From: Dipetalonema caudispina
Lineage: Eukaryota; Nematoda; Chromadorea; Rhabditida; Onchocercidae
Length of the DNA stretch: 64,000 bases
Direction: 5' to 3'
Assembly (NCBI GenBank): GCA_013365325.1
Contig: JABVXV010000261.1
Location: 25,195 to 89,194, forward strand
Shown: piece after piece, positions 15,001 through 27,472 of the stretch
How positions within the stretch are numbered: the stretch's first letter is position 1
Layout: every line of letters starts with the position of its first letter
Notes under the pieces: generated by a model
The model's input: only the letters and a program-made list of their open reading frames with translations
What the model was told of the DNA's origin: nothing
Databases searched by the model: none
Position numbers and translations under genes: made by a program

Positions 15001-17545
15001 TAACAAATGGATAATATGTTTAATTACCTTAAATTCTTCAAAATTCCAACGATTAATTAGCATATGAGATAATCGTCATCTTTTATTGTTTAGTCTTTTA
15101 TTTATTTGAAAAAAAAAAAAAAAAAAAAAAAAAACTTTCATCCTCATAATTATACGATAATCATTTTTATTCCCATTTTTCTTCTTTTATTTCAATCTTT
15201 CCCGAATCATAAGCTTATCACATAATCCTTTAATTGGTACCATTTAATGTCACATCAAAAGATTGTCACATATGTTACAATGAAAAAAAGTTTATCGAAG
15301 AAATTAATAATTAATAATTGTTATCTGTCCAAAATGTACCAAAATGTAAATGCAAAAAAATATGACAAAAATGTAAAAAATGCGCTATCAAAATTTGTCC
15401 TAATTATAAATTGTTTACTTTCTTTCCATTTTTTTTTTTTTTTTTTTTTTTTTTGAATAAAATTTTTGAGTTTTGATATTTGCGTACATATAAACACAAA
15501 TGTAAATACTAATATAATTTTTAAAAGATTCTTAAACTGAAAATTTATTTTAAAATTGAGAATTTTTCAAAATAAAACTTATATCTTGCAAAATATTTCA
15601 GAAATTCAGAAAAAAAAAAAAAAAAAAGAAAGAAATAAGACGACAAAGAGTGAATATTTAGGAGAAAGAAAATATTTTCCATAATGCTTTGCAGTGATAT
15701 TTTTTCAATTGAATTTTTTTATATTTAAAATTTCGAAATATTCTCTTTTTTGTCGTAAAAAAAAAAAATATTCGTTTTTTTTTTCTGACATAAAAAGTAA
15801 ATTATAAAATCATTCGCATATTTTGCAGCTTAATTTATTTGTCAATTTTAATAACTTTTTTAGCCATATTATTTCTAATCATTGACAACACTAATTTGTC
15901 AACATTCATTAACACATTATCGTGCTGCTCAACAAATAGTAAATTGAAATAAATTATTGCTTAGAAAGAAAAAAAAAAAAATGATAAAAAATTGAAATTA
16001 AACAAACTACTTTACATTTTTTAAAATTTTGTTGTTATCATATTAGAATGGATATATTTTTGAAAATAAATCATCATATTATGTGTTATTTTAATAATTG
16101 TTTTTCATTTCATATTTTACCATCAAATGATTTATTTTTACTTGTTCCCTACTTTTTTTTTTTTTTTGTTTTTGGTATTTATTCTAAAAATATAAAGTTG
16201 GATAAAAATGCATTGAATGGTTTATTTCTCTTTTTTTTTTTGTTTGAATTTTTTTTAACCATTTCAATAATTTTATGCAGGAAAAATGCCTTAAATAAAA
16301 GCAAAAATTTCTATATTAAAGGCTTTCTATATTAAATAAATTTTTATAGAAGTTTATTTGTTGATTTACAAAAGTTTTGCTAACTTTTATAATCGATAAA
16401 TTGCTTAAATAAAAAAATATTTAAACTTACTTGTAGTAATTATAAAATTTACAATTCGAAACTATTGTTCGTTTTATGTTTGTTTGATAATACAAAATGA
16501 TAAAACAAATTGATAAAGCTAAGAAGATCCGAAAGATGGAGAATGGTAGGAATAAACTTTATAAATATTATTTCTGTCTTTCATTTTTATTTGAAATAGG
16601 AGATTTAGTTAGCTATTGTATAAGCTGTAAGATATTGGAATCAAATTGCACAGAATTTCAGTTCAAATTCTGTTTACTCATTTTTCATCAGAATTTAGTC
16701 TTTGGAGGTGAAATTTCAGAATTAAAACTATGGCATAAAAAAGGATACTGGAATGTAGAATATTTTGCAAACCAAATTTTTATCGCTTCTCTCTTCGCCA
16801 ATCATTAATTTCATTCCTTCTTTTTTGGAATAAAATAATAAAATGGAATGAATAAAGTGTTAATTACATTTTGAAGCTAAAATAAAAGGTATAAAGCAAA
16901 TGGAAGTATTAAAAGTCTAACTGCAACTGAAATAATTAAAAACTATTAAATTTATTATCAGTAGTTGATGGAATTGGAAAATTTGCTACCCAAAATTATA
17001 AAATTAGTGAAAACAAGAATGAAATGACTACGGTAATGTTGAAAGAAATCGAAAATTAACACTTAAAAGAATTAAAGAGATTAACAAAATTGAAGTGCAA
17101 GAAATTAAAGAAAAAATATAATTAAAAATAAGATATTTAATAATGATGTTGTATTATGTCAAATGTATGAATAAAGAAGTTTTAATTAATTAACAGCCAT
17201 AAAACTATCAATGATGAGAAGAATGGGAAATTATAATAGGAAGTGTGATAGCAAAACAAAAAAAAAAAGTGTTAAATCATCAGCATTGTAATAAAAAAAA
17301 AATAGAACTAATCATTTAAAACAAAAAAAGAATTGAAATCCTTATGAAATAATTCATCGAAGAGAAATCAGTGTTTCAGAAATCTCAGAAATCTTTTAAA
17401 ATAAACTTTAAGATTAATTGAACAAACCCTATCAACGTTTGATGAAAATACCGCAATGTTGTTAATATTTCAGCTGCACTGGGTGGTTGTTGATTGTATG
17501 CTATACGACTATGAAATTCACTTAGAGTACGAATTTTTGCCGAAA
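89..17545 (-). CDS. unc-79: UNC-79 homologue (NALCN channel accessory protein), partial at both ends
   Basis: UNC-79 is a very large HEAT-like scaffold that, with UNC-80, supports the NALCN/NCA sodium leak channel in neurons (family knowledge). Exons 5' to 3': 17545-17428, 14452-14292, 14115-13876, 12274-12219, 12136-12064, 11842-11713, 11467-11416, 11053-10885, 10340-10248, 9852-9708, 9285-9122, 8822-8718, 7820-7731, 7437-7247, 7133-7010, 6817-6650, 6299-6054, 5980-5765, 5513-5289, 4927-4745, 4480-4357, 4037-3856, 3434-3236, 2617-2459, 1655-1476, 732-688, 353-89. Together they encode about 1,370 residues. Landmarks that match the remembered vertebrate protein in order: AKIRTLSEFHSR near the N-terminus, LLFHYWP, RFGIWLLATICPP, a Cys-rich stretch, ILTWEFFIQRF, and FRHFNALIGY at the left edge. 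All junctions keep frame except 12219/12136. The first coding exon (it must end in phase 1) was not found, and the C-terminus lies beyond base 1. Confidence 0.93.
10369..10725. repeat. Tandem repeat of about 79 bp inside an unc-79 intron
   Basis: Four full copies and a partial fifth of an AT-rich unit begin at about 10369, 10448, 10527, 10621 and 10700. Spacing is 79, 79, 94 and 79 bp; the third copy carries a 15-bp insertion. Each unit contains GATGAAAATTTTACATAAAT and ends in TATGCAAT. The array lies wholly inside the intron between exons 11053-10885 and 10340-10248. Confidence 0.9.
12275..13875. other. Large unc-79 intron, no gene seen
   Basis: This 1.6-kb AT-rich intron lies between the third and fourth unc-79 exons in the window. 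It holds poly-A/poly-T runs and an AAT-rich stretch near 13730-13790. Its open frames are short and low in complexity, with no coding-like exon signals. Confidence 0.6.
14453..17427. other. 3-kb unc-79 intron, no gene supported
   Basis: This intron lies between the first two recognised unc-79 exons. It has many long T/A homopolymers (for example near 15115, 15430 and 15610). A plus-strand open frame of 103 codons at 16497-16808 has no recognisable motif and looks like chance in AT-rich DNA. Confidence 0.55.
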
Positions 17546-19615
17546 CTGAAAAAAATTTCATTCTTTTATTCATTTAATAGGTATTATAATTTTCAATTAT
17601 TAATTATCTCAGTAATTTTATCAAATGGAAATATACAATCGTTTCTTCAGTGATAGTTTTTGAGATGAAATTTTTTTTTTTTAATTAGTGAAATGAGATA
17701 ATGAAGTGGTGGGATAGAAGCAGAAATAGGTGTAACGATCAAAATTTTTGAAATAATTCGAGTTCTCGAAAAAGACAGTTTTCAAGTTCATGCTTCACTT
17801 TCTTCTATTATCTTTCATTTAATTAAAAATTTCTTTTAAATTCCTTCATGATGTGTTAAAATTCAAAATTACTGTTGCTATTAACAATGTGTAAAATTTT
17901 CATAATTAAAAATTATCAAATTTGAAATGTTTCAGGAAAATATATTCAATATATATATATATGTGTATGTGAGTACATATGCATATGTTTTTACTAAATC
18001 TTTTGCAAATGTAGAAATATGTAATAATTTAAATCGATGCAATAATATCATTCCTATTAATTAGTAATATTTTTAATGTAATCGAAATTTTCAAAATATT
18101 AATTAGCTACTTTATAAATGTGTAACTAAATTAAGTTATGACGAATAAATTAATATATTTTAGGTAAAAAAATTACCAGAATTTGATAAATTATAATCGG
18201 GTAAACTATATAATATAAAGCGAATTATTAATCGATATAATTAATCTCTTTCCTATTTGTAATTTAAATTCATAAAATGAAAGAAATTTCATTATTATTA
18301 CTCGAGAATTATTATTTTTTTTTTCTCATACATTTCCATACAACTAAATCTATCATTTCTATCCAATATTGTTATAAAGAGAAATTTATTCATTTCATAA
18401 TTCATTTCTTATTTTATTATTTGCTATAAATAATAAGTTTGATATATTATTGAGAGTATTGTAAGAAAATAAATTTTAATAACTAACAAGTGTAGTATTT
18501 CAATAGGTAAGCCATAATTTGATATTGAATAATAGCAGGAAGAGTAATCGTTTGTAGTAAAATAAATGAAATTAAACTATTTCAAAGCATAAATAATTAT
18601 CATCAAATCTGGATCAGGTTTTTATTCCGAATTTAATATATCCTTCTCCCACCCCTTCATCATTCCGTTAACTATAAATCAAACAGGCGGAGTTCAACAT
18701 TTTTCAACCACATTATAACCACGCCTTTCTTCACATTAACATTTTTTTTCTTTTTTTTTTTTTTTTTTTTACACTTAGACTAGGTTATTTCCTATTTACA
18801 TTTATATTTCATTTAACCATTCATACAAATAGGTCGATATAGATTAACTAATATCAGAAATTATATATAATTCAATACTTATATATATATATATATATTA
18901 TAAAATATAATATTGAATTTGAAATTATTTGATAAAAAAAAAAAAGAAAAAAAATCAATAATTATAATATTGTTAGTTGTTTTGTTGATGTTTGTATTTT
19001 TAGCAATTTTTTCATCATTTCCTATTTTTTTTTTTATAAGCAACTAAAAAATTGAATCATTTTTCCTTTTTCCACCATTTTCTTCATCATCATTTCATCA
19101 TCTTTTTAAATATTCTAATATCATTCATTCATAACAAGACTTTTCTCTTTGGTGTTTTTAGTAATAAAAAAAAAAAAAAAAGGCATAAATATTCTTTCTC
19201 ATTCTTTTTTTTTTTTTTAATTTCTTCTTTTCTCTTCATTAATTTATAATTAAATTAAATAAGAAAAAAAAAAAGAAAAAAAAGGAAATAAGATAAAATA
19301 GAATAACAAACATGTCGTAGATCGTGTCATCATATTGTTTTGTTGATTGATAAATAGATAGATACGTATCGTATATGCAATTAATTACAATAAATCATAA
19401 ATTACCACTATATTATCATCATAAAAAAAAATAGCAATATCATAATAAAACTACCATTAACCATCGTTTGTGTTAGATGAAGAATATTGAACGATGCAAT
19501 AACCGCATCGCATGCATTTAGATTGATTGAGCGTAAGCTTGCATTTACTTCGTATGTTGTGCGCGTTATGATAGCTTTAAAATCCAACGTTTCAACACAT
19601 AGACATCATACACAT

Positions 19616-19646
<31 letters not shown>

Positions 19647-19885
19647 TATACACAGCATACATATTTTCGACAGCTTTATTTAGCTTAATCGATAAGGATT
19701 TCTTTTAAACCAATGACCTTTTGAACCCGTAGTTTATTGCATTATAGTGTTTTCATAATGTATTCAATAACAAGTGAAACAAATTAAAATATTTCTTATT
19801 TACAATTAATTCATGTACAATTAATTCATCAATAGGAATTTGATGTTAATAATACTTTTGTAATATATTCCAAGTAACACTTATA
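17546..19885. other. Region upstream of unc-79: 5' exon or promoter not resolved, simple repeats
   Basis: This stretch between the first recognised unc-79 exon and the 3' end of the next gene should hold the missing unc-79 start exon and promoter, but I could not identify a convincing ATG-bearing exon ending in phase 1. It contains a (TA)n run near 18880-18900, poly-T/poly-A runs, and a (CA)n microsatellite at about 19615-19660. Confidence 0.5.
19615..19662. repeat. CA-dinucleotide microsatellite
   Basis: An imperfect ACATACACAC... run, with an uninterrupted (CA)n core near 19627-19648, lies just downstream of the unknown minus-strand gene. Confidence 0.85.
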
Positions 19886-22800
19886 TTACTTATTAATATC
19901 ATTTAAGATTCGATTAATGCAATTTTTAGTTTTAATACTTCCAACATCAGCCATTGTTCGTCGCAATCGTTGAACATCCGAACATGGCATCCAGATAAGT
20001 AAAGCTCGTGCAACAGATTCCAGATAATCACTTAGCTTATCGTTCAGCAGACTTTCATTTACTGGAAAATCAGTTAATTGCAGGAAAAAATCGAATGATA
20101 CATGACCATCTGGAAATAAAAAATAAAAAGAATCAGCAAGGTTCACAGTTGGCAAATAACGAAGCAAATGATATTGTCCATCACGAATAGCTAGTAGAAT
20201 AGCATTTTCTGAGTAATTCGAAGGAGAAAGGAATGTCTGATTGATAGAGTCTTTCAAATCTCCGATCAATTCTTCTTGATAATTAATATTATTTAGGATA
20301 TTATTTCGTAAGCCAATCCAAGCGCATACTGCACCTGGCCAACCATGTTCTATTGCAACTACAATACTTTTATATTGAATTATATTAAAAACAATAGGAT
20401 GAAACATTAGAAGTGCCGTATGCCTTATCACATCATTATATGAATGCGACATATCCTGCTTTTCTGATTCATCCATTCGTTTCCACAGAGCCTGCAATCA
20501 GATATATTCAAGTTAATATATTCATGAAGTTAATCTGATTTTTTGAATAATCCACTGCTATCAAATATATTTCATAACATGCAAAACGAAGAACTAATCT
20601 TACCAAATTAATTACTACGACTATTTAAGTAATTCTATATTTTGAGCATTATAATCAATATCCAATCTCTTCCTTAAANNNNNNNNNNNNNNNNNNNNNN
20701 NNNNNNNNNNNNNNNNNNNNNNNNNNNNNNNNNNNNNNNNNNNNNNNNNNNNNNNNNNNNNNNNNNNNNNNNNNNNNNCTATCAAATATATTTCATAACA
20801 TGCAAAACGAAGAACTAATCTTACCAAATTAATTACTACGACTATTTAAGTAATTCTATATTTTGAGCATTATAATCAATATCCAATCTCTTCCTTAAAT
20901 ATATCATCTACATTTGTCATCATGGTGCGAACTTAGTAATGCATATAAATTATTCAAAGATAAAAAGTCACAATACATTAAGCAAGCTAAACAGTAAATT
21001 CAGTAATATGTCATCAATTTTAGCTTCTTTTTCGATAGGAATTACAATCTAATCCTCAGTTCTACTTCAATTTGTGAAAAATCAAGCATTTTGGAGTATT
21101 TCTGCTTTTAAAATTTTATAGAAGTTAAAAGAGCAAATAGCAGCTAAAAAGGACAAAAGATAAGACTTTGTATTAAATCAAGAGAAATGACTTATGCTAA
21201 TTTCAAACTTCAAAAAGCCTCAAATTTCACGGTAACTTGTTGTTATTCCATTTCAAGTCAGTGTAACAAGAAAAATTCCCCTCAATACTAATCGGAACAC
21301 ATACACACACACAAACACACAGAGATACATACATACTCAAATGCATAATTTAAATTGTGAAAGTTTATCATAACAAACAGATTCATGCGAACTATTATTA
21401 GAAACTGTATTCTAATTGGTCAGATCATATCATTTCCAATTTTATGTCTATGCCTATGGTATAAAAGTGAGAATAACGTAGTCAATTAAAATAAGAGATA
21501 AAATTGGGAGCAATGCAAATTTAATTAGAAAAAGTGAAGAGGAGAAAAACGAAAGGAAAAACAAAGGAAGATGATAACGTCCATAATATCTTCTGTTCAT
21601 GGTAATTAGATGCAGATGGATGCTTTTTTTTCCAACAAAAAAAATGAGAACTACGAAAATATGCTTGGAAGAAGCCACCTCAAACATTAACCGACTAACA
21701 ATCGATCCGTATATCGTCAATTTTTTCAATATTTATTTGAAAAAGTGCAGTTGTTCATAAATTTCGAAGAGTCGATTTTTGGCAGTCCTTTCAATATCCA
21801 TGAACTCTCCAAAAATTTATTCAATTATTATACTTCAACAGTATCCAATTATTGTCACCATTTTACCCATATAACAACCAACTAGTTCGATAAAATTTTC
21901 AAGGAAAACTATTTTAAACTTAATTAATTTTTAAATTCAGCAGTTTAAATTGTTTTGGAGCAATCACACTCACTGCGAAACATAATTAAACAATGCCGAA
22001 ATGAGGTAAAGAGAGAAAGAGTTAAAAGGGGCAAGTGTTTTTTAAAGAGAGACTGAGAATTAGTGTCAATTTAACTTTATCTTTAATTAACATTACTGAT
22101 GAAATTCGAGTACTTCATTAAGCTGAGCGCTGTAACTATTGATAAGGATGCAATTTAAAAGCTTACCTAGTAAGTAATTCACAATATCCACCATCACGTT
22201 AATCACAAAAGATTCTAAAATTTCATTTCACATCCCTCAAACCCTTACCTCTCAGCACCCGTCTGTACTACATTCGCCAAATTAACATGAAAAAATTCCT
22301 GCTGACTACCTTTCCTTTTATTTCAACGACAGGAAATGAACTTATAGCAACTTAATCAATCAGCAATTTGATCAAGATGATAATAATGAATGTTTCACAA
22401 TGTAAGATACTAGTGACATAACTTACATAACGAATCAGCTTTAGATGTATCCGAAAGTGAAGATGATCATGAGTAATTTTAATTTTAAATCCTTAATGTA
22501 GCCCACTTACCCTGGTAGCAATTCCATTAATTGCCGCAAATATGAAAAAATCGTCCGGTGGCATTTCACGGTAACATTTTGCGCATGTCTTAGACCAATC
22601 CACTTGGCCACCTTTTCCGACAGCAATCCAAGAAAGTTTGAATGTAACATGTGTCTGATGCATTTTTCCAATAATATCCATATCATATTTTAAAAGTTCA
22701 ATTTTTTGAACGATAGATTTTGGTAAACTACCATGCTCTTCTTGTTTTAACACGAAATGCCGTAAACAAAAGGCAAATAGAGATGATGCAATAGGTTCAT

Positions 22801-22891
22801 CATAACCATTACAATACCATGGTTCTGTTGATTCGCCAGTTTCAATGTCTTCATTCCACATTCCAAAATGATTGTAAATCACAGCAGCCAT
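19886..22891 (-). CDS. Uncharacterised two-exon gene, about 328 aa
   Basis: I do not recognise this protein. Exon 1 is 22891-22511 (starts MAAVIYNHFGMWNED; ends on an AGG codon before GTAAGT). Exon 2 is 20491-19886 (begins ALWKRMDESE after TTGCAG; ends in TAA). The junction is phase 0 and in frame, giving 127 + 201 residues. Visible features are one CxxC pair in KTCAKCYREMPP, an aromatic-rich N-terminal half, a leucine/isoleucine-rich helical C-terminal half, and no signal peptide or clear membrane span. The start is supported by an isolated acceptor (TTATTATAG) four bases upstream of the ATG, as expected for spliced-leader trans-splicing. The 2-kb intron contains the scaffold gap, so an extra exon hidden there cannot be excluded. 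Codon use resembles the neighbours. Probably a nematode-restricted or fast-evolving gene. Confidence 0.7.
20558..20899. repeat. Identical 121-bp direct copies on both sides of the gap
   Basis: Bases 20558-20678 and 20779-20899 read the same, beginning CTATCAAATATATTTCATAA and ending CTTCCTTAAA. The copies abut the two edges of the gap exactly, as expected if two overlapping contig ends were scaffolded without being merged. Confidence 0.95.
20679..20778. other. Assembly gap (100 N)
   Basis: A run of exactly 100 N, the conventional length for a gap of unknown size, lies inside the intron of the uncharacterised gene. Any open frame crossing it is an artefact. Confidence 0.99.
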
Positions 22892-24031
22892 AATCCTATA
22901 ATAATACATTATATATTAAATCATTGAGAATTCATATTATGCAAAAAAAAAAAAAAAAAAAATTTTCATTACAGAGACGAAAATTTGAACACACAAATGA
23001 ATGTTTCAGGAAATTATTTGAAATCTAACCCTATCAAGATTTATCAAAAAATAACGTGAACATATTAAACTATCAATTTTATGACTATATCTTACAAGTA
23101 ATCATTCATTCATTCAAAAAGAAAGTGTTTAAAGAGAGATTAAAAAAAAAAAAAAGAAAAAAAGTAACGGTAAAAATACTATTGGAATCAAAAAATCATA
23201 CTTGCTTTTTGAGAAAAAAAAAAATTTAAGCATTTATTACTTCTTTAGGAAAGCCATGTAATCACATAAGATAATGAGAAGAACCCAATATGTATAAGAA
23301 GAAAAAGATGCAAAGAAATATTTTCCATCTTATTTTATGTTTAAGATTTTAACGATGAATATTAAAATGTTGTTTAAGTTATAAAAATCATGCAGAGAAT
23401 ATATACTAAATGTTAATAATTAAACTAATTAATATTTAATTCTAGCCGTATTACAATTCTCATTTGTTGTAAAAACATTAGGCACTTACTTAGTTTTGTT
23501 TAAATGAGATTCACAGTAAAAATGCATAAATCACAATTTTCATAGGTATATACATATATGTGTAACCATTTAGTTAATATCTTCCGCATTTACTAAAACG
23601 TTTCTTTTTCAACTTCTTATATAATGAATTAAGTTAAAATACCGAATGATAACAGTGGAAAAAAAAAAAAAAAAAAAAACTGTAACAGTAAACATTATGC
23701 TCTCCTGTCATTACGATGAATACGAATATGTGACAACTGTAATCACCGGAAAAATCACCGAAAAAAGAATGACTATTCAAGATTTATGATAAAACTAACA
23801 TGTAATTTGCTATCAAAACCGCAATACTTATCAATCCACATGTAATTAGTTCACAACACTTAGTGATTTGAATTAGTTCAAATTCATTAAAAGAAGTGGT
23901 ACATTAGCGAAAACAGTAAATTTTATATTTTCTAATAACAACTCGGATAAGGAAAGAATTTCTTTGTAACAAACTTTCACAACGTAACGACAGTGAAGAC
24001 AATGACAATAACAACCATTGATAATATTTAA
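22892..24031. other. Intergenic, no gene seen
   Basis: This AT-rich spacer lies between the LYAR stop and the uncharacterised gene start. It contains poly-A runs near 22945, 23145 and 23660 and presumably carries the promoter of the uncharacterised gene. A TTATTATAG acceptor at 22896 lies just upstream of that gene's ATG. Confidence 0.5.
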
Positions 24032-25492
24032 CTAATTTAACTGCACTATTTTATTATCAATACGCAAACCTAAGGAACATAATTTAGCATTAAAAATGGT
24101 TTCGGGATTTACATCACTTCCATTAAATTGACCACTTGCCAAATAACTTTGGATAACTTTGGTCCTTAACCGCTTCACCTTCATTTGTCCATTTTCTGCT
24201 TCTTTTAAAGTTCGTTTAATTGCGCGTTTCCATTTGAATTTCTTCACATCTTCTGTTGTCAATATCTCCTATAATCATTATTTTCAGTCTTCCTAAATTA
24301 AATGGAAAACTTGCATAAACTATGACAAAAAACAGTTTAATTTCTATTACCATTAGACAAACAAGAATTATGATAAACAAATAATTCGAAGTGACATACC
24401 TGTTTGGTACCATTGTTATCATCCCCATGTATATCATTTTTATTTAATTCCTTTTTCTCTGTCTCGATTTCTCCCACTTTCTCATAATTATTTTTTGAAG
24501 CTCCCTCCTTACAATTAAGTCTTTTTTCGTCGTTCAGATCACTGCAACCACCACCATTTCTTTTCGGTTCTACTTTTTCAGTCATTTGCTGGATTTTTTC
24601 AGCTTGCTCACTTATACAGTTCCATGCCTGCATTATTATTTCAAAACAATATCTAGAAAAACGAAAAAAGCGGAAAATTCATGATGAATTCATATTTGCA
24701 TTTTTTAGAGCTGCACATTCAATCTTCAAATGCTTTACCTTAACACATAGATCTCGGTTCCGGATTTTAATGGAATTCTGCAAAAAATTGATGAATTTCG
24801 CTTCTTTTCTTGGTATATTACTGAAACCATGAATTTGTTGCAGGAGATCTTTCAATCCTTTATCAGTCACATTTTCTATTGCTCGTTCTACTTGCTCAAT
24901 CCACCGATTTTGCTTTGCTTCACCCTATAATATTTCGAATACTCTTAGGATACTTTGAAATACTGCGAAGCATTACTGAAATGTTATTGTTAAAAAACTT
25001 ACTTTGTTTTCTTTTTCAACATAATTCTTCCCACCGTACTTCTTATTCTCTGACACACACTTGATGTGGTTCTTATAGGTTCCTATAGAAAAAGCTTGGC
25101 CACAATCCAAACATGAATAAGTTGTATCTCTGAAATATTTATCTAAAAAAATAAATTCTACAGCCGAAATCTTATTTCCGTAAAATCGATTATTGATAAA
25201 TGCTTTAGCAAATGCTATTTCAGCAGTTATGAAAGAGGCATAACCCTTTCAAGAACAGAAACTGCAATGTGGATCATAGTACTTCATAAAAATACTTTAG
25301 AAGATAGTATTCAAACAGAAAAAAAAAGAAAATCTTGAATTTATTTCGTAAATGGCAAGGCACAAACAGAGAGGCAACTACTCGCATTAAAAGTTCATCA
25401 AAAAGCTGAATATACCTGCATTTGAATCCATGTTTGTCAACTTGATTCTTCTTCAGCGCTTCACTACACCTATCGCAGTTGAAAAATACCAT
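24032..25492 (-). CDS. LYAR: LYAR-type zinc-finger nucleolar protein
   Basis: LYAR (cell growth-regulating nucleolar protein) acts in rRNA synthesis and ribosome biogenesis (family knowledge). Exons: 25492-25416, 25129-25003, 24924-24739, 24627-24400, 24268-24032, giving 284 aa with all junctions in frame. The N-terminus MVFFNCDRCSEALKK and the following CLDCGQAF...NHIKCVSE match the paired LYAR-type C2HC fingers; KKYGGKNY is the conserved tail of that domain. The middle is charged and Lys/Glu-rich. The C-terminus, FKWKRAIKRTLKEAE followed by a Leu/Arg helix, matches the conserved C-terminal domain of the family. The ATG lies 14 bases after an isolated TTATTTCAG acceptor, consistent with trans-splicing. 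It is the downstream member of a tight minus-strand trio with PGAP2 and MRPL16. Confidence 0.94.
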
Positions 25493-25506
25493 GACAATAA
25501 TGGTAT

Positions 25507-25509
25507 CTG
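25507..25509 (-). promoter_or_regulatory. Probable spliced-leader trans-splice acceptor of LYAR
   Basis: The minus strand reads TTTTCTTATTTCAG immediately before a 14-nt leader and the LYAR ATG, with no upstream coding exon to pair with it. The spacing is typical of nematode trans-splice sites. Confidence 0.5.
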
Positions 25510-25856
25510 AAATAAGAAAACAGATAATACTATATTGAGAACTCAACTAATTAAAAATTTAAAAGAAAGTTGTAGATATGCATTGAATCGAAGTCATCGA
25601 ATGAATATTAAAAAAGAAATTATTTAAAAAGGAAAAGGGATCAGGAATATTTATTCAGATAAATAACATCACAATAATGAATTATATGGGCAATCCATAT
25701 TACAGATATCACAGTGGGACTAATAAAACCTATGAAAATGAAAGTATAACGGTAAACACGAAAACAACATGATCAAAGTCGTCTGAAATTTTATAAAATC
25801 CCAACAAAGAAGAATATCTGAACTAAGATTTTTCAACGATACAATGAAAAAAGCTA

Positions 25857-27070
25857 TCAAGCGGAACGTTTGCTAGAGCTGAATTCCGGTAACAGCGGTT
25901 GATAATGAAAGTTTGGACCAGATGAAGTCAAAACAAAATGCTTCCCGTGAAAATCAAACAATAAGGTACAGTGAAAAAGTATATTAGACAACGCAACAGC
26001 ATATTCCGAAATAGCAAATAGTGTATATATCCCAGGCTCACAATATGTGTTATGACGCTCGAAGAAATATACGGCGAGCAGAAGTGATAACGTTGATGTA
26101 GAACACGTAAGGACCTTGTATTGGAAGGATTTCTCGCCCTGAAGAATTAAGAATACAAAAATATCATTAATGGAAATCAGATAATTCGATATCGATACAA
26201 GGCTATACCAAACAAGTCGCTATACTACACTCTTCCAAACATGAATAATTCATGGCATTACTGTAGAGTCAAACCTTTCAACATACTATCTTTCGTTTTC
26301 AATTTTTCAATACACTAATGCAGAATTAATCAAGAAAAAAAAATTTAAAAAGAAAGACTGACTAGTGACGATGTGCGACGTCTACCAGAATACTGAAATA
26401 GACTCGTAGCAATCAGCATATAAATTATTGAACAGAGAGCAAATCCAAGAAATGATACTTTATGCATAACTGAAATAACGAATTTGATTCATATTTATTT
26501 GAAATAACTACTTGCCACTGTATGGAATGAATGCGAATTCAGTAAAATATACCATAATTTTCGGTAGATGAGGCGGTAGTCAACAAAAGAAGAAATAAAC
26601 TTTCAGCGATATTTACAAAGCATGCTATTTGACAAGCTAATTCGAACCATACACGATCACTTAACGGTCGCAACGGAGATGTTAACAATAGATTCCTGTT
26701 GAAGATAAAAAAATGAAAATCAGACAGAATAAATAATAAATTAGTGAATGATTATCACGGAAATAAATGTAACACTATAAGCAAATACGATAACCTACTT
26801 AAATGCAAAAGCCTCCACAATACGAGGTGCGGAATGCAAAGCGATGAAAAATCGCCAAATATAACGTTCCGGTGAGAAAGATGCGACAGCAGCCGATATA
26901 GATGGTAAATAATTTACAACATCGCAATGAGTTCGAGTAGATTCATCCAGATGTAATGCTAATGATAATGATATGCAAAGAAGCAAGGCAGTGAAAGGTA
27001 AACCTGCCGTAATGAGAACAAACCATCGGAATGAAAAGCATAACAATTCCTCCTCACCCATTAATGCCAT
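25857..27070 (-). CDS. PGAP2: PGAP2 homologue (post-GPI-attachment to proteins factor 2)
   Basis: PGAP2 is a multi-pass Golgi/ER protein (Frag1/DRAM/Sfk1 family) needed for fatty-acid remodelling of GPI anchors (family knowledge). Exons: 27070-26799, 26695-26553, 26469-26363, 26138-25857, giving 267 aa with every junction in frame. Signature stretches seen: HLDESTRTHCDVVNYLPS (family: ATHCGVPNYLPS), PERYIWRFFIALHSAPR, a VxNIAESLFLLLLT segment, and RHNTYCEPGIYTLFAISEY near the C-terminus. Hydrophobic segments follow the family's membrane topology, and length is close to the human protein (254 aa). The ATG directly follows a CTCAG acceptor-like site. The gene sits 364 bp from LYAR and 402 bp from MRPL16 on the same strand. 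Confidence 0.94.
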
Positions 27071-27472
27071 CTGAGATCCATTACTGGAAATTAAAAATCC
27101 AATTATTTCCCAAAATAATATCATTTCGACTTTGGTCAGTAACACATACAATCTTTACAAGGTATCATATGTATAACACTTTTGATATTTACTGTCAGTT
27201 AGAGTTTGTCTACACCAAATATGTTTTTGGTGATCAAACAAGTAAACCTTCTCATCTTTACATTCAAGAAATATTTTATCCGCAAAATATACAAACGAAC
27301 AATGCAATATTAAGAAAATTAATGGAAAAACAATCACCAATAAAAGATTACAACCAACTCTAAACTTTGTTAAAATGTTGTCTTCAAAAAAAAAGCAACG
27401 ATTTATCTCTTCAGCTTCAGCAATCTTAGATTGCAGTCCTTCGGAAAGTAAAATATAGAATCAACATATATG

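Noticed and set aside
16497..16808. 103-codon plus-strand open frame in an unc-79 intron
   Set aside because: It has no motif, an odd composition driven by AT richness, no splice or trans-splice context, and lies opposite a coding gene's intron.
20621..20827. Open frame spanning the N gap
   Set aside because: It exists only because N was translated as X. The flanks are duplicated contig ends.
27031..27363. 110-codon plus-strand frame overlapping the start of PGAP2
   Set aside because: It is antisense to a well-supported PGAP2 exon and intergenic spacer and has no recognisable features.
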